From contig NZ_NEGE01000003.1 of the NCBI RefSeq assembly GCF_002135355.1, positions 186,001 to 250,000 on the forward strand: a DNA stretch of 64,000 bases. Reading direction: 5' to 3'. The notes under the pieces are model-generated. The model was given only the letters and a program-made list of their open reading frames with translations, was not told the origin of the DNA and searched no databases. Numbering within the stretch: the stretch's first letter is position 1; every line of letters starts with the position of its first letter. This document shows, piece by piece, positions 19,382 through 28,704 of the stretch. The translations under genes were made by a program, and so were the position numbers. This DNA comes from Acinetobacter sp. ANC 4169 (GTDB lineage: Bacteria; Pseudomonadota; Gammaproteobacteria; Pseudomonadales; Moraxellaceae).

Positions 19382-20443
19382 TCAGACCACCAAACGCCGC
19401 CCTTCCCGTATACAGATAAAAGGTGTCATCAGTTTAGAGGTATTTTTCATCGCGATCTTTAAGTCGATTTCCGGCTGTTCCCGACTTTCATCGGTTAACT
19501 GGAAAGTTCGATAATGAATTCCAAGTGAACATTTTGAATGTAAATCCTGATGCGCCTGAAAAGCCTCTTGCGGGTTCATGTGCATATAACGCATGAGCTC
19601 GCGCGGTTCATACGCGCCTATCGGCAACAATGAAATACGTGGAGCACCCAAACGGCTGTGAATTTCTTTAAAGTGTGGCGAATAACCGGTATCACCAGCA
19701 AAGAAACAATGATCTTTGCCATTCAGCACCGAAAATCCGCCCCAGAGTGCCCGGCTATGATCGCGCAGGCCGCGACCGGAAAAATGCTGCGCCGGGGTAT
19801 AGATAATTTTTAACTCATGCAATAAAGACGATTGCCACCAATCCATTTCCAGCACATGGAAACTTTTAGGCAAATACCAGGAGTTGCCCAGTCCGGTATA
19901 AATCGGCATGGCAAATTTATCATGTAGCCACTGCAAGCTGGCCAGATCCATATGGTCATAATGATTGTGACTCAGCAGCACCGCATGAATAGTCGGCAAC
20001 TCTTCCAGAGCAATGCCCGCAGGAATTACCCGTTTCGGACCTTTGCCTTGCGCAGGGCCGGCATATTCACCCCAGACCGGATCGGTTAATAAATTATAGG
20101 GTCCGATCTGCAACAGCACAGTGGCATGTCCGACAAACCACACCTGCCAATCATCCATATCCGCCTGAGGCCGATCCTGGGGAATGGCACGTTTGTTTGC
20201 ATGGAATTCGGCATGCTCCTTAGCGCTATCGACATTCCATGTGGATGACTTACGGGTTAACAGCCATTTTATCAAGTCGGCGCGACCACGCCCTGCTGGC
20301 CGTGGTAAGACATTGACGAATCGCTCACCATTATGGTGATTCGAATACATAAACTGAAATGAAGGCTGACGCCAGGTATGTGACCAGCATGATTTGGTCG
20401 GGAGTTGAAAGTGTAATTGCTCAGGCTTTTGCTTCATGTACAT
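19382..20443 (-). CDS. MBL-fold metal-dependent hydrolase (NAPE-PLD/UlaG-like)
   Basis: A 353-residue metallo-beta-lactamase-fold hydrolase. The metal-binding motif is SHNHYDHMD (His159, His161, Asp163, His164), preceded by GHATVLLQ and LTDPVWGEYAGP. A later FFAGDTGYSPHF and the final H-Y-R-T-F match phospholipase D-like members of the NAPE-PLD group. An approximately 95-residue extension precedes the catalytic fold. The substrate is unknown; phospholipid or lactone hydrolysis are family precedents. It is convergent with the DoxX-like gene with only 6 bp between the stops. Confidence 0.8.
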   Translation of the reverse strand: MYMKQKPEQLHFQLPTKSCWSHTWRQPSFQFMYSNHHNGERFVNVLPRPAGRGRADLIKWLLTRKSSTWNVDSAKEHAEFHANKRAIPQDRPQADMDDWQVWFVGHATVLLQIGPYNLLTDPVWGEYAGPAQGKGPKRVIPAGIALEELPTIHAVLLSHNHYDHMDLASLQWLHDKFAMPIYTGLGNSWYLPKSFHVLEMDWWQSSLLHELKIIYTPAQHFSGRGLRDHSRALWGGFSVLNGKDHCFFAGDTGYSPHFKEIHSRLGAPRISLLPIGAYEPRELMRYMHMNPQEAFQAHQDLHSKCSLGIHYRTFQLTDESREQPEIDLKIAMKNTSKLMTPFICIREGRRLVV

Positions 20444-20512
20444 TTAATTTCTTAGTGTGACCGCAACATCCAGAATCCGATATTCTGAATGCCATGCCAT
20501 ATATATCACGTT

Positions 20513-21451
20513 TTATTCCAAACGTCCTTGCATACGTTCCAACCACACCTGTTTGGTTTGCGGTTTAATAAACAATGCCACAATTTCCGGATGAATCTGT
20601 TTAATTTTCGCTTCAATTCTGTTGACGCAAGCCTCAATATCATCCGAACTCAAATTATCTTCAAATTCCAGACTTAAGGAAGCCAATACTTGATGTGCCC
20701 CCATCTGTTCAGTCAGCACGCCATTGGCCGACTGTACCGCCTCATCTTGCTGCGCAATCAGCAGAATGTCATTACGCAGTTTTGGATCGGCCGTTTCACC
20801 CAGCAATAAGCCCTTGGTTTCTCGCGCCAGTAAGATAGCAGAAACCGCCAATACTATACCAATCAGGATCGAAGCCACGCCATCGAGTTCAGGGATATTC
20901 AGGGCATGCGCCAGATAAATCCCGATTAAGGCAATGAACAGTCCGCATAAAGCAGCGGTATCTTCAAACAAGACGGTAAAGGTGGTGGGATCTTTGCTGC
21001 GCCGAAACGCCTCAAAATAGCCTTGCTTGCCTTTCACCTTGCGGAACGCTTTCAAGGCCACAAACCATGAAGTACCTTCACATACAATGGCAATCACTAA
21101 AACAATATAATTGATGCTGGGATTGAGCATTTCTTCAGGATGCAACACATGCTGTATGCCCTGATAAATAGACACAATGGCACCCAGTGCAAAAACCATC
21201 AGTGCGACAATAAAGGCCCAAAAATACAGTTCACGGCCATAGCCAAAAGGATGCTTGTAGTTTGCCGGCTGCTGGGATTTTTTCATGCCATAGAGCAGCA
21301 GAATTTCGTTCAGGGTATCCACCACCGAGTGAATGGCTTCACTGAGCATGGCTGAACTATTGGTGATATATGCCGCGACAAACTTGACCAGTGCAATCGC
21401 CAGATTACCTGCCAGCGCAGCATAAACCACAATCTTGTTCGAATCAGACAT
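20513..21451 (-). CDS. cation diffusion facilitator family transporter (ZNT9-like)
   Basis: A 312-residue inner-membrane exporter of divalent metals. Six helices are visible; the transport-site residues appear as His41 and Asp45 in SEAIHSVVDTLNE and again as FEDTAALCGLFIALIG. The cytoplasmic C-terminal domain (from about 210) is short. The HxxxD pattern, rather than DxxxD, and the VLFEDTAAL block match the ZNT9-like branch. The ATG has TAGGA upstream. Zinc or another transition metal is the probable substrate; specificity cannot be read here. Confidence 0.87.
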   Translation of the reverse strand: MSDSNKIVVYAALAGNLAIALVKFVAAYITNSSAMLSEAIHSVVDTLNEILLLYGMKKSQQPANYKHPFGYGRELYFWAFIVALMVFALGAIVSIYQGIQHVLHPEEMLNPSINYIVLVIAIVCEGTSWFVALKAFRKVKGKQGYFEAFRRSKDPTTFTVLFEDTAALCGLFIALIGIYLAHALNIPELDGVASILIGIVLAVSAILLARETKGLLLGETADPKLRNDILLIAQQDEAVQSANGVLTEQMGAHQVLASLSLEFEDNLSSDDIEACVNRIEAKIKQIHPEIVALFIKPQTKQVWLERMQGRLE

Positions 21452-21654
21452 TCAAGTTTGTCCTACATTTATTTTTATCAAATAGATCTATTTGATTTTT
21501 CTGTATATCCAACTGCATCTTACCTAAACTGCTGCAATAAATTGTTTATTGTTTTGTTGTTATATCTCTTAATCGGTGAATCACTAGAGCAATACTTTCA
21601 CAGTCACATGCGACAGCAAGAAAGTTAGGTGAGGCATCGTCATTTTTATCCCTA

Positions 21655-21680
21655 TAAAAAAGGAAGCCAAAGCTCCCTAT
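21655..21680 (-). terminator. terminator of the EamA transporter gene
   Basis: On the minus strand GGGAGC/GCTTCC (one G-T pair) followed by six T, 60 bp past the stop. Confidence 0.65.
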
Positions 21681-21691
21681 TTAAATTTCAA

Positions 21692-21730
21692 AATCTGCTT
21701 TTTTAATCTGCTTTTTTAAGCTGTTTTTTC
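21692..21730. repeat. short 13-bp tandem repeat
   Basis: AATCTGCTTTTTT occurs twice in a row, followed by a degenerate third unit AAGCTGTTTTTTC, directly past the stop of the EamA gene. Confidence 0.7.
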
Positions 21731-21740
21731 AAGTCGAATG

Positions 21741-22649
21741 TTAAAGTTTAGAAAAATACTGCTCGCGCCATTCTTTCCAGAAATACAGCACAATTCCGAA
21801 CATCACCACCACAATGCCGGCAAAAGCATTTGGACTGATATGTTCATGATTTAAGGTTGCTCCCAGTACCAGTGCAATCACCGGCGTCATGACATTACTC
21901 AGTGATACAGTCGATGCAGCCAAACGGCGAATCAGCCAGAAGTAGCATAGCATCGCGACGATAGATGACATGATCATGGTAAAGACAAAACCAATCATGG
22001 CCTCGGTGCCTGGAAGACGGGTTGGCATATGCTGCCAGATAAATGGAATCATCAATACCGAACCCAAGGCAGAAACCAGCAGTGAACCTGCGGCTTGTGA
22101 CATCGGGCTGAGTGGTGCATTAATCTGTTTGACCCAGAAGATCGAGCTGATATAGGACACCATACTGATCAGCATCAATACTACACCAATCGGATTTATT
22201 TTACTGTCGGCAGAATCGGCAAAGACAAAAGTTAAACCCGAAACTGCAATCGCCATACCCAGCCATTGCAGCCAGATCAGTCTTTGGGTTTTTAAAATCA
22301 CATGCCCGATCAGGCCGGCGATCAACGGTGAAAAGCCGAAGATCAGCGCCATTAAACCGGAAGTTAAATAGTTCGCCGCAATGTAAATAAACAGCTGTGC
22401 CCCGATCAGGTTCAGGCTACCTGCCAGATAACTTTTTAAAGAAGTCTGATCAAAAGGCAGCGGATCACGCATCAGCTTTAGCAACAAAAGCGCAATGATG
22501 GATGCGCCGAAATAACGGATAATCAGCACCCACATTGGATGGACTTCCTGCACGCTCCAGACAATGGCGAGCGGCGTGGTGGCCCAGATCAGCACCAGCA
22601 AAGCATAAATACTTGCCGTGACAACAAGTGGCGAAGAATTAGAATTCAT
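21741..22649 (-). CDS. EamA-domain DMT-superfamily transporter
   Basis: A 302-residue inner-membrane protein with about ten hydrophobic helices arranged as two EamA repeats (about 15-145 and 160-295). The boundaries PLIAGLIGHVILKTQRL and TPVIALVLGATLNHEHIS are the typical ends of each repeat. Members export amino acids, metabolites or drugs; the substrate is unknown. It stands alone, with a terminator downstream and a repeat-filled gap upstream. Confidence 0.87.
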   Translation of the reverse strand: MNSNSSPLVVTASIYALLVLIWATTPLAIVWSVQEVHPMWVLIIRYFGASIIALLLLKLMRDPLPFDQTSLKSYLAGSLNLIGAQLFIYIAANYLTSGLMALIFGFSPLIAGLIGHVILKTQRLIWLQWLGMAIAVSGLTFVFADSADSKINPIGVVLMLISMVSYISSIFWVKQINAPLSPMSQAAGSLLVSALGSVLMIPFIWQHMPTRLPGTEAMIGFVFTMIMSSIVAMLCYFWLIRRLAASTVSLSNVMTPVIALVLGATLNHEHISPNAFAGIVVVMFGIVLYFWKEWREQYFSKL

Positions 22650-22721
22650 AAGCTCATCAATCGCAATTTAAATCAGGGATCAGACTAAAAATCGAGTCCT
22701 CCCCATCATTAACTATGCTGG

Positions 22722-22780
22722 GGGCGACATGGATGTCGCCTGTAGTGCTGGGGGATATGGATGTCCCCTCAGCACTACAG
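22722..22780. repeat. pair of adjacent strong hairpins
   Basis: Bases 22723-22740 form the palindrome GGCGACAT-gg-ATGTCGCC. It is followed by a 41-base hairpin with outer arms CTGTAGTGCTG/CAGCACTACAG (11 bp) and inner arms GGGGA/TCCCC. Both share the central ATGGATGT motif. This looks like a bacterial interspersed mosaic (REP-like) element. Confidence 0.7.
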
Positions 22781-22873
22781 AAGATTTTTGTTACTTTTAA
22801 TCTCTTAAAAGTAAAAAATGCCTATATAACAAGTACCAGTCAGTTAAGCAAAATGATTGCTTAAATAATGAGG

Positions 22874-22979
22874 AATCTCCCCTAGCCCCTCTTTAAAAAG
22901 AGGGGGATGATCAAAACTGAATCAGTTTCTAGCAAGAATAACTCCCTCCTTTGAAAAAGGAGGGCTGGGGAGGATTTAA
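22874..22979. repeat. two-armed inverted element related to the CTCTCCC repeats
   Basis: Left arm AATCTCCCCTAGCCCCTCTT and right arm AAGGAGGGCTGGGGAGGATT are imperfect reverse complements about 105 bp apart end to end, and each arm also forms its own hairpin. The layout matches the elements at 770-857 and 37600-37760, but the sequence is a diverged subtype. Confidence 0.7.
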
Positions 22980-23066
22980 ATCATCTTTTAACTGATCAAC
23001 ATTACCTATACAGCTGCCTTTCAATTCAAAACACATAATGTGGCAGTGACAACAAAGCCAAAGACA

Positions 23067-23105
23067 TAAAAAAGCAGACCTAGGTTGCCCAAGGTCTGCC
23101 CTTTT
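23067..23105 (-). terminator. terminator of the hca operon
   Basis: Stem GCAGACCT/AGGTCTGC (8 bp) with a 10-base loop; on the minus strand it is followed by six T. It lies 12-40 bp past the hcaD stop. Confidence 0.9.
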
Positions 23106-23116
23106 GTAAACTGAAA

Positions 23117-24352
23117 TTACTTCACAAGCTTACGAAGATCTTGGCTAAGATCCAAATACTTATCCGCTTCAAATGCTGCATTCTTGCTGATCAATTTTTT
23201 CAAATGGCGCATCTCTTTCGCAGCATTCACGGTAATACCACCCACGATAATATCGTTGCTCACACCGAAAAGCACAAAAGAAGAATCCGCACGTTGTTCA
23301 GCATTTACATCACCACGTGCAACCCATTGCTCAGCCGCCATATCACCGACAAATTGATAGTTGATGTTCAACTGATCGGTCCAGAACCACGCTGGATTTG
23401 GCGTAGGATGCTCAACACCCATCACATGACGCGCAAAGATACCCGCTTGAAGATTGGCATTTTCCCAAGTTTCCACGCGGCGGTGATTACCACAGTCACG
23501 AAGTTGAGTCGCTACATCGCCTGCTGCATAAATGTCAGCATTTGAAGTCTGGCAGTTCTCGTTCACTTTAATTGCACAGTCAACATCTAAACCAGCATCT
23601 GCTGCTAGCTGCATATTCGGCACAATACCAATGCCGTATACTACCGCGTCGGCACGAAGCTCTTCGCCACCTTCTAAAGTGACCACAACTTCTTCACCAT
23701 CCAACTTACAATCCGCAATGGCAGTTGAAAGACGCACATCAACACCAGCAAGACGTTGCTGCGCCAATAAGAATTCACTCAACACGCGTGGAGACGAACG
23801 TCCCATCACCATAGGACCCATTTCAATTACAGTCACTTGACAGTCTTTGTAACGTGCTGAAGATGCAAGCTCTAAACCGATTACACCACCACCAATCAAG
23901 ATCAGGCGACGACCTGCTTGAAGTACAGGAACCAGTGCTTGTGAATCTTCAAGGTTACGTAGCGTATAAACGTGTTTACCCAAAGCATCGAAGTTTGGTA
24001 AACGGCGCGCTGCACCGCCAGTAGCAAGCAATAACTTGTCATAAGCAACTATATCGCCATTTTTAAGTTCAATGGTTTTTGCGTCGCTGTTGATTTTCAC
24101 CACGCCATTGCCACGAATGGTTTCCACACCCAAATCTGCCAGTTTTTGTTCTGACAGAATTTCGATTTTGGTTTCCTCCGGCTTTAAGATCACATCTTTA
24201 GACAAAGGCGGACGTTCATACGGCAGATGTGTTTCATCACCCACCAAAATGATTTTGCCTTCGTATTTGTTGGCACGGAGTTCTAAAATGGCGCTAGCAC
24301 CAGCTTGACCAGCACCGACGATAACGATGGTTTCGATAGCATTTTGGCTCAT
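23117..24352 (-). CDS. hcaD: ferredoxin reductase of the phenylpropionate dioxygenase (HcaD-like)
   Basis: FAD- and NADH-binding reductase that feeds electrons to the Rieske ferredoxin HcaC. In the 411-residue product the FAD motif is VIVGAGQAGASA near the N-terminus, the NAD motif is ILIGGGVIGLELA, and the second FAD motif is ADIYAAGDVATQ; the C-terminal reductase domain is present. The ATG at 24352 has AAGGA eight bases ahead and was preferred over an upstream in-frame start inside mhpB. It is the last gene of the hcaEFCB-mhpB-hcaD operon, 11 bp after mhpB. Confidence 0.87.
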   Translation of the reverse strand: MSQNAIETIVIVGAGQAGASAILELRANKYEGKIILVGDETHLPYERPPLSKDVILKPEETKIEILSEQKLADLGVETIRGNGVVKINSDAKTIELKNGDIVAYDKLLLATGGAARRLPNFDALGKHVYTLRNLEDSQALVPVLQAGRRLILIGGGVIGLELASSARYKDCQVTVIEMGPMVMGRSSPRVLSEFLLAQQRLAGVDVRLSTAIADCKLDGEEVVVTLEGGEELRADAVVYGIGIVPNMQLAADAGLDVDCAIKVNENCQTSNADIYAAGDVATQLRDCGNHRRVETWENANLQAGIFARHVMGVEHPTPNPAWFWTDQLNINYQFVGDMAAEQWVARGDVNAEQRADSSFVLFGVSNDIIVGGITVNAAKEMRHLKKLISKNAAFEADKYLDLSQDLRKLVK

Positions 24353-24363
24353 GGGTTCAATCC

Positions 24364-25326
24364 TTATTTCAATTCTGCAGATACGATGCCGAAGCCCGCA
24401 ATCCACTCACTAATATCTTCGTAGCAATGAGTTGTCATTTCATACTCACCGACTTCATGTAATGCAGCAAAAGCAGCCATCCAGGAACGGACTTCCTGAC
24501 CGCCACGACCACCCTCGACACGAATTTCAGCTTCGGTCATTGCCTCAATTGCAGCAAAGTCTGCTTTGGCAAAAGTTTCCAGCAATGCGCGATCCCACTC
24601 AGGGTTCAACGGTACGGCAATTGATTTATCACCTGCAGCCAGTTTTTGACCAACCGCAATAATCTTGGACTGACGGTTATGACGCGACTCTTCAGACGGG
24701 TTACGACCACAAATCAGGAACTCTTCCACTTCCGGAGGAACCGAACCCATTTGTGGCGTTGGTGGATCATGAGAAAGACCGCCAGTACCGAGTACCAGTA
24801 CACGTTCGTTTTCAAGGTTCAATGACTTGATGAACTGACCTACTGCACGACCCAGCGCCACAGTGCGCTTGGTGGTTGGCATCGGCGCAGCTGCACCATT
24901 GATGAAAATCGGAATCGTTGGATAACGGTCAAGTTTGCCACCACACAAGAAATGCAATGGTTGAGTTACGCCATGGTCAGCTTGCATACGATATGAGTAC
25001 GCAACATCCACACCTTCATCCAACACACGACGCACTAGATTAATGGCTGTTTCTTCAGGCACATCAATGTGGTCATTGTCTTTACCGTAATCCCAGTCCC
25101 CTGCGGCTTTGGCACGAATACCCACGCAGAAGCTTGGCATCAGGTCATAAAAGAAACCATTGAAATGGTCTGGACCAAAAGTAATGATTAAAGTCGGATT
25201 GTAGTCTTCAACTTCTTGGGCAAGTTTGGCAAAAGCTTCACGAACGGCTTGTTCTTTATGCTTTTCTTGCGGTGAAGCGAATTCCATTAATGGGCTGTGC
25301 GATGCACAAATGAGTTTAACGGCCAT
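24364..25326 (-). CDS. mhpB: 2,3-dihydroxyphenylpropionate 1,2-dioxygenase (class III extradiol)
   Basis: An iron(II) ring-cleavage enzyme that opens 2,3-dihydroxyphenylpropionate (or the cinnamate analogue) by meta cleavage. The 320-residue product aligns by eye along its length with E. coli MhpB: SHSPL near the start, PDHFNGFFYDLMPSFC, acid-base histidine His118 in MQADHG, His186 in GTGGLSHDPP, and the closing EWIAGFGIVSAE. The ribosome site is TAGGAG. It is unusual in sitting inside the dioxygenase operon, between the dihydrodiol dehydrogenase and the reductase, rather than with the other mhp genes. Confidence 0.93.
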   Translation of the reverse strand: MAVKLICASHSPLMEFASPQEKHKEQAVREAFAKLAQEVEDYNPTLIITFGPDHFNGFFYDLMPSFCVGIRAKAAGDWDYGKDNDHIDVPEETAINLVRRVLDEGVDVAYSYRMQADHGVTQPLHFLCGGKLDRYPTIPIFINGAAAPMPTTKRTVALGRAVGQFIKSLNLENERVLVLGTGGLSHDPPTPQMGSVPPEVEEFLICGRNPSEESRHNRQSKIIAVGQKLAAGDKSIAVPLNPEWDRALLETFAKADFAAIEAMTEAEIRVEGGRGGQEVRSWMAAFAALHEVGEYEMTTHCYEDISEWIAGFGIVSAELK

Positions 25327-25392
25327 GAGTGACTCCTAAACGGAAGGCAGCCTGATCAGGCTGCCGAGTAAGTCCATTACGATTTAGGCTGA

Positions 25393-26211
25393 TTAGATCT
25401 CATCAAAGAAGCCGGCACGTGGCTGACGTAAACCACGAATACCTAAGCCACATTCCGCGTTAATTAAAACGCCGGTCAATGGGCGGTTGTTTTGACGAGA
25501 AGCCAGTAATACATATGAACCAGTCATATCTTCAGGTTCTGGTAAGAAGCCAAGCGGCATACCACGTCCAATTTTTTCAGGATCGCGGGCATCCAATAAG
25601 CCAAGGTTTTCCTGGCCTAAAGATGCTGCACCTTTGATATTTACATTCATACCTGAGGGTGCAACTGCGTTCACTCGTACTTTAGGCGCAAGCTCATAAG
25701 CCAGTTCTTTCATCACGCCCACACCAGCATGCTTAGATGCAGTGTAGATAGGGCCTCCGCCTGCTGAGTACAGTGCAGAGTTAGACAAAGTAAATATGAT
25801 AGAACCTTCAGAAGCTATCAATGCATCCAGTGCAGCCTTGGCACCCAAGATGAGAGATTTGGTGTTAATGCCCATAATCTCATCAAAAGCTTTTTCCAGC
25901 TGTTCACCAGAGGTATTGACGATATCTGCGTAGTGATCCCAGATACCTGCGTTTCCAACGAAACAGTCGAGCTTGCCGAAGCGCTCAACGGTTGCGTTCA
26001 CGGCACGGACGTTGTCTTCATAGCTGGCTACATCGCCTTCGATCGCAAGAACTTTACCGCCAAAGTGTTCATTTAATGCATCCACTTTTGCTTTTGAACG
26101 CTGAAGTACGGCAACTTGTGCACCTTCTTCTAAAAAGCGCTCAACCAATGCCCAGCCTAAGCCTGAACCACCACCGGTAATAAGTGCAACTTCGCCTTGT
26201 AGCCAACCCAT
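25393..26211 (-). CDS. hcaB: cis-dihydrodiol dehydrogenase (HcaB-like)
   Basis: Short-chain dehydrogenase that rearomatises the cis-dihydrodiol made by the dioxygenase to a catechol, reducing NAD+. The 272-residue product has the nucleotide motif GGGSGLG (residues 13-19), NAGIWDHYAD, and the catalytic Ser143, Tyr156 and Lys160 (YTASK). NAGIWD and a C-terminal GIRGLRQPRAGFF are typical of ring-dihydrodiol dehydrogenases. It starts 2 bp after hcaC with an AGGAG site. The order after the dioxygenase subunits fits the pathway. Confidence 0.9.
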   Translation of the reverse strand: MGWLQGEVALITGGGSGLGWALVERFLEEGAQVAVLQRSKAKVDALNEHFGGKVLAIEGDVASYEDNVRAVNATVERFGKLDCFVGNAGIWDHYADIVNTSGEQLEKAFDEIMGINTKSLILGAKAALDALIASEGSIIFTLSNSALYSAGGGPIYTASKHAGVGVMKELAYELAPKVRVNAVAPSGMNVNIKGAASLGQENLGLLDARDPEKIGRGMPLGFLPEPEDMTGSYVLLASRQNNRPLTGVLINAECGLGIRGLRQPRAGFFDEI

Positions 26212-26213
26212 GA

Positions 26214-26540
26214 TTACTCTCCTGCCATTTCTACAAACAATTGACCATCTTCAACAATCACCGGGAAAGTTTTGATTGGATCAGTTGCAGGTAGACATAA
26301 TGCTTCACCTGTTTTCAAACAGAAACGTGCTGAATGCAGCGGGCATTCTACTGTGCCGTCATCTTCAAGATAACCTTCTGACATAGAAGCGTTACCATGT
26401 GAACAGCGGTCGTTCATAGCGAAGAACTCACCGCCATTGTTGAAAACTGCAAGCGCATCGATACCGTTTACGCCGCAATCCACTTTCAATGCTTCGCCTT
26501 CGTCTAATTCATCAACTTGGCAAACAAAAATCTTATTCAT
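26214..26540 (-). CDS. hcaC: Rieske-type ferredoxin of the dioxygenase (HcaC-like)
   Basis: A 108-residue electron carrier between the reductase and the oxygenase. The Rieske [2Fe-2S] ligands are clear: CSH (Cys46, His48) and CPLH (Cys66, His69), with the usual 17-residue gap. It overlaps the end of hcaF by one base (TAATG), so translation is coupled. It has no signal peptide and is cytoplasmic. Confidence 0.93.
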   Translation of the reverse strand: MNKIFVCQVDELDEGEALKVDCGVNGIDALAVFNNGGEFFAMNDRCSHGNASMSEGYLEDDGTVECPLHSARFCLKTGEALCLPATDPIKTFPVIVEDGQLFVEMAGE

Positions 26541-27058
26541 TAGAAGAACACGCTCAGGTTATGTGAGTTATAAGTCACCTGATCAAGGGTGATCTTACGA
26601 TTGAAGATCTCAAAGCCTTGTTCAGTATCGACTTTACGGATTTTGTCGTGACGCTTACCACAGTAGATGGTGACATCTTTTTCTTTCTGGGTACGGTACA
26701 ACAAGTAAGTCACGTAAACGTCGTATTCGCCTTCAACTTCCGTTGCCTCAACAATGATGTTAGACACCATGTGAGTGGTACGTGAAGGAGGTTCTTCAGC
26801 CCATGCCATACCGGTCTCAAGACGGGCAACACGGCGTTCCAGCAAATCTTTGGTATCGTTAAATACCCAAGTTGTAGGCGGCTCGATTGAACGGCGACGG
26901 TCACGTGTTTGAGCGTTTGGTGTAGTACGCAGGGTGTAAGAAATATCTTCTGACAGCACCGCTAACCAATCGCGGAATTTCCAGTCGTCCAGCATTTTTG
27001 CTTCACGATAGAGGAACTGACTAATTTGATGTTGAAGTTCTAAACTGATCTGACTCAT
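26540..27058 (-). CDS. hcaF: ring-hydroxylating dioxygenase beta subunit (HcaF-like)
   Basis: Small structural subunit of the alpha3-beta3 dioxygenase. The 172-residue product has the family pattern: [21 protein letters not shown] near the N-terminus, then [18 protein letters not shown], and the C-terminal [14 protein letters not shown]. It overlaps hcaE by 4 bp (ATGA), so translation is coupled. Beta subunits do not determine the substrate by themselves. Confidence 0.93.
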   Translation of the reverse strand: MSQISLELQHQISQFLYREAKMLDDWKFRDWLAVLSEDISYTLRTTPNAQTRDRRRSIEPPTTWVFNDTKDLLERRVARLETGMAWAEEPPSRTTHMVSNIIVEATEVEGEYDVYVTYLLYRTQKEKDVTIYCGKRHDKIRKVDTEQGFEIFNRKITLDQVTYNSHNLSVFF

Positions 27059-28422
27059 TTCATAAGCTCCTTCTCATATTCGTCAGCTGCTTTTTCCACG
27101 TCTTCCCATTTTTCATGGATCAATAAATCTGCCCAACGGCGATACATGCCACGTGCTGCAGTTTCAGAGAAAATATAGTTGGTGATACCCGGAATACCGT
27201 CTTCACGAACTTTCTCGTTGCCTTTACCCATTTCCATGATCAGGCGGTTTTTACGCGCTTTATAACCACGAAGTACTTTTTGGATTTCGATCCAGTTTTC
27301 AGAGTCATCTTGCTCTAGGAAACCAGCAGGACCGAAGGCACGCGTTGCAGAACGTTCAAATGCTTCTTTCACTTCTTGAGAAGCTTCAGCATCGGCAATA
27401 CAGAATGCCCACACTTCAGTTTTGTTTGGACCACGTGGGTGCCATACGCGAAGTGTTGCAGTACCGTTCAACCAAGACATGGTTGGGAACATGGTGTTGT
27501 GACCTGCAAGACGAAGCGCACGAACTTCACCCAGACGTTCTTTTACTTCTTCATACGTTTCACGGAAGTAGTTTGCTACTTCACCATCAACCCAAACGTT
27601 CGCATCTGGTTTTTCTGTAAAGAAGAAGCCTGAACCGTGACCACGTGAACCGTACTGGATCGCATCTTTAGCCGTTTCCCAAACCGGACGTGCGGTTTGT
27701 GCAGCACCTAATTTTTTAGATGATTCATCATCTGGTTTCGCGCCCAACACCTGAATGGCAGATGCGTGAGAGAACAATGCGTGATATTGGTCAGATGCGA
27801 ACTGTTCAGCTGCAAATTTCCAGTTACACTCGATTTCCCATTTGTGCACACCACCGATGATTTCAGTACCACCCGGACGACGGTCAACTACACCATCGAG
27901 GTACCAGGCGATATCACCCATGTATTCTTCCAGATCTGGAGTGGTTTCATCCCAGCATCCGAAGATTAAGCCTTTGTATGACTTCACACGGTTAACTTCA
28001 ACCAGACCCCATTGCTCTTTGCATGCACCTTGCGGGAAAGCACGCTCTTCAAGCGGGATGTCTTTTAAAGAACCGTCAATACCGTAAGACCAGCCGTGGT
28101 ATGGGCAAGTAAATGCACGGGTATTACCACAGTCTGCGAAGCTCACACGCATAGAGCGGTGACGGCACTGGTTTAAGAATGCTTTGATTGAACCGTCTTT
28201 TTGACGTGCCACAATAATTGGATCTTCACCCATGTAGGTATTGAAGAAGTCACCAGCCTTAGGAATCTGGCTTTCATGGCAAAGGAACAACCAGGTACGA
28301 CCGAACACACGTTCAAGTTCTAATTCGTATAGATCAGGGTCTGTATAGATCGACGGCGAGATACGTCCATTTTGTGCATCGACTAAAGCGTCGATTTCGC
28401 GCACATCAATTTTTCCACTCAT
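27055..28422 (-). CDS. hcaE: ring-hydroxylating dioxygenase alpha subunit (HcaE-like, 3-phenylpropionate/cinnamate)
   Basis: Catalytic subunit that adds O2 to the aromatic ring to give a cis-dihydrodiol. The 455-residue product matches E. coli HcaE in length. The Rieske ligands are Cys86-x-His88 (NQCRHR) and Cys106-x2-His109 (CPYHGWSYG). The mononuclear iron site is marked by [14 protein letters not shown] near residue 210. The start at 28422 ([13 protein letters not shown]) has AGGAG eight bases ahead; a longer in-frame start was rejected. It is the first gene of the operon and faces the hcaR-like regulator. Substrate is inferred from the HcaR, MhpB and MhpC neighbours; a different phenyl-alkanoate is possible. 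Confidence 0.88.
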   Translation of the reverse strand: MSGKIDVREIDALVDAQNGRISPSIYTDPDLYELELERVFGRTWLFLCHESQIPKAGDFFNTYMGEDPIIVARQKDGSIKAFLNQCRHRSMRVSFADCGNTRAFTCPYHGWSYGIDGSLKDIPLEERAFPQGACKEQWGLVEVNRVKSYKGLIFGCWDETTPDLEEYMGDIAWYLDGVVDRRPGGTEIIGGVHKWEIECNWKFAAEQFASDQYHALFSHASAIQVLGAKPDDESSKKLGAAQTARPVWETAKDAIQYGSRGHGSGFFFTEKPDANVWVDGEVANYFRETYEEVKERLGEVRALRLAGHNTMFPTMSWLNGTATLRVWHPRGPNKTEVWAFCIADAEASQEVKEAFERSATRAFGPAGFLEQDDSENWIEIQKVLRGYKARKNRLIMEMGKGNEKVREDGIPGITNYIFSETAARGMYRRWADLLIHEKWEDVEKAADEYEKELMK

Positions 28423-28648
28423 GAAAAGCTCTCCTGTGACCAGTAACGGCACAAAGTAAATAGACTCAACTTTTCAGCGATAATGGATTTTTAGCCAGTT
28501 TTGGTGAAATATTTTTTTTGTTTCAATTAAGATATTTTATGGATTATTTAAAACTGTGGTTTATATATTTAAACACTAATAGAAAACGCAAGACCATTTA
28601 TTTTCTAAATGACAGAATAATCTTCACCTAATAGTTGTTTATAGATTA

Positions 28649-28669
28649 TACTGCTACAAAAATATAGTA
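28649..28669. promoter_or_regulatory. candidate LysR-type operator between hcaE and hcaR
   Basis: The dyad TACT-N13-AGTA lies 36 bp before the hcaR start in the 282-bp divergent gap, a usual place for an autoregulatory LysR site that also activates the facing operon. It was found by eye in AT-rich DNA. Confidence 0.35.
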
Positions 28670-28704
28670 AGACATTTTTTGGATTACTCTTTTGGACGAG
28701 TTAT

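Larger units (their letters stand above)
22650..23116. other. 467-bp gap filled with palindromic elements
   Basis: No gene. It contains the nested hairpins at 22722-22780, a two-armed cruciform element at 22874-22979 and the hcaD terminator at 23067-23105. Confidence 0.7.
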
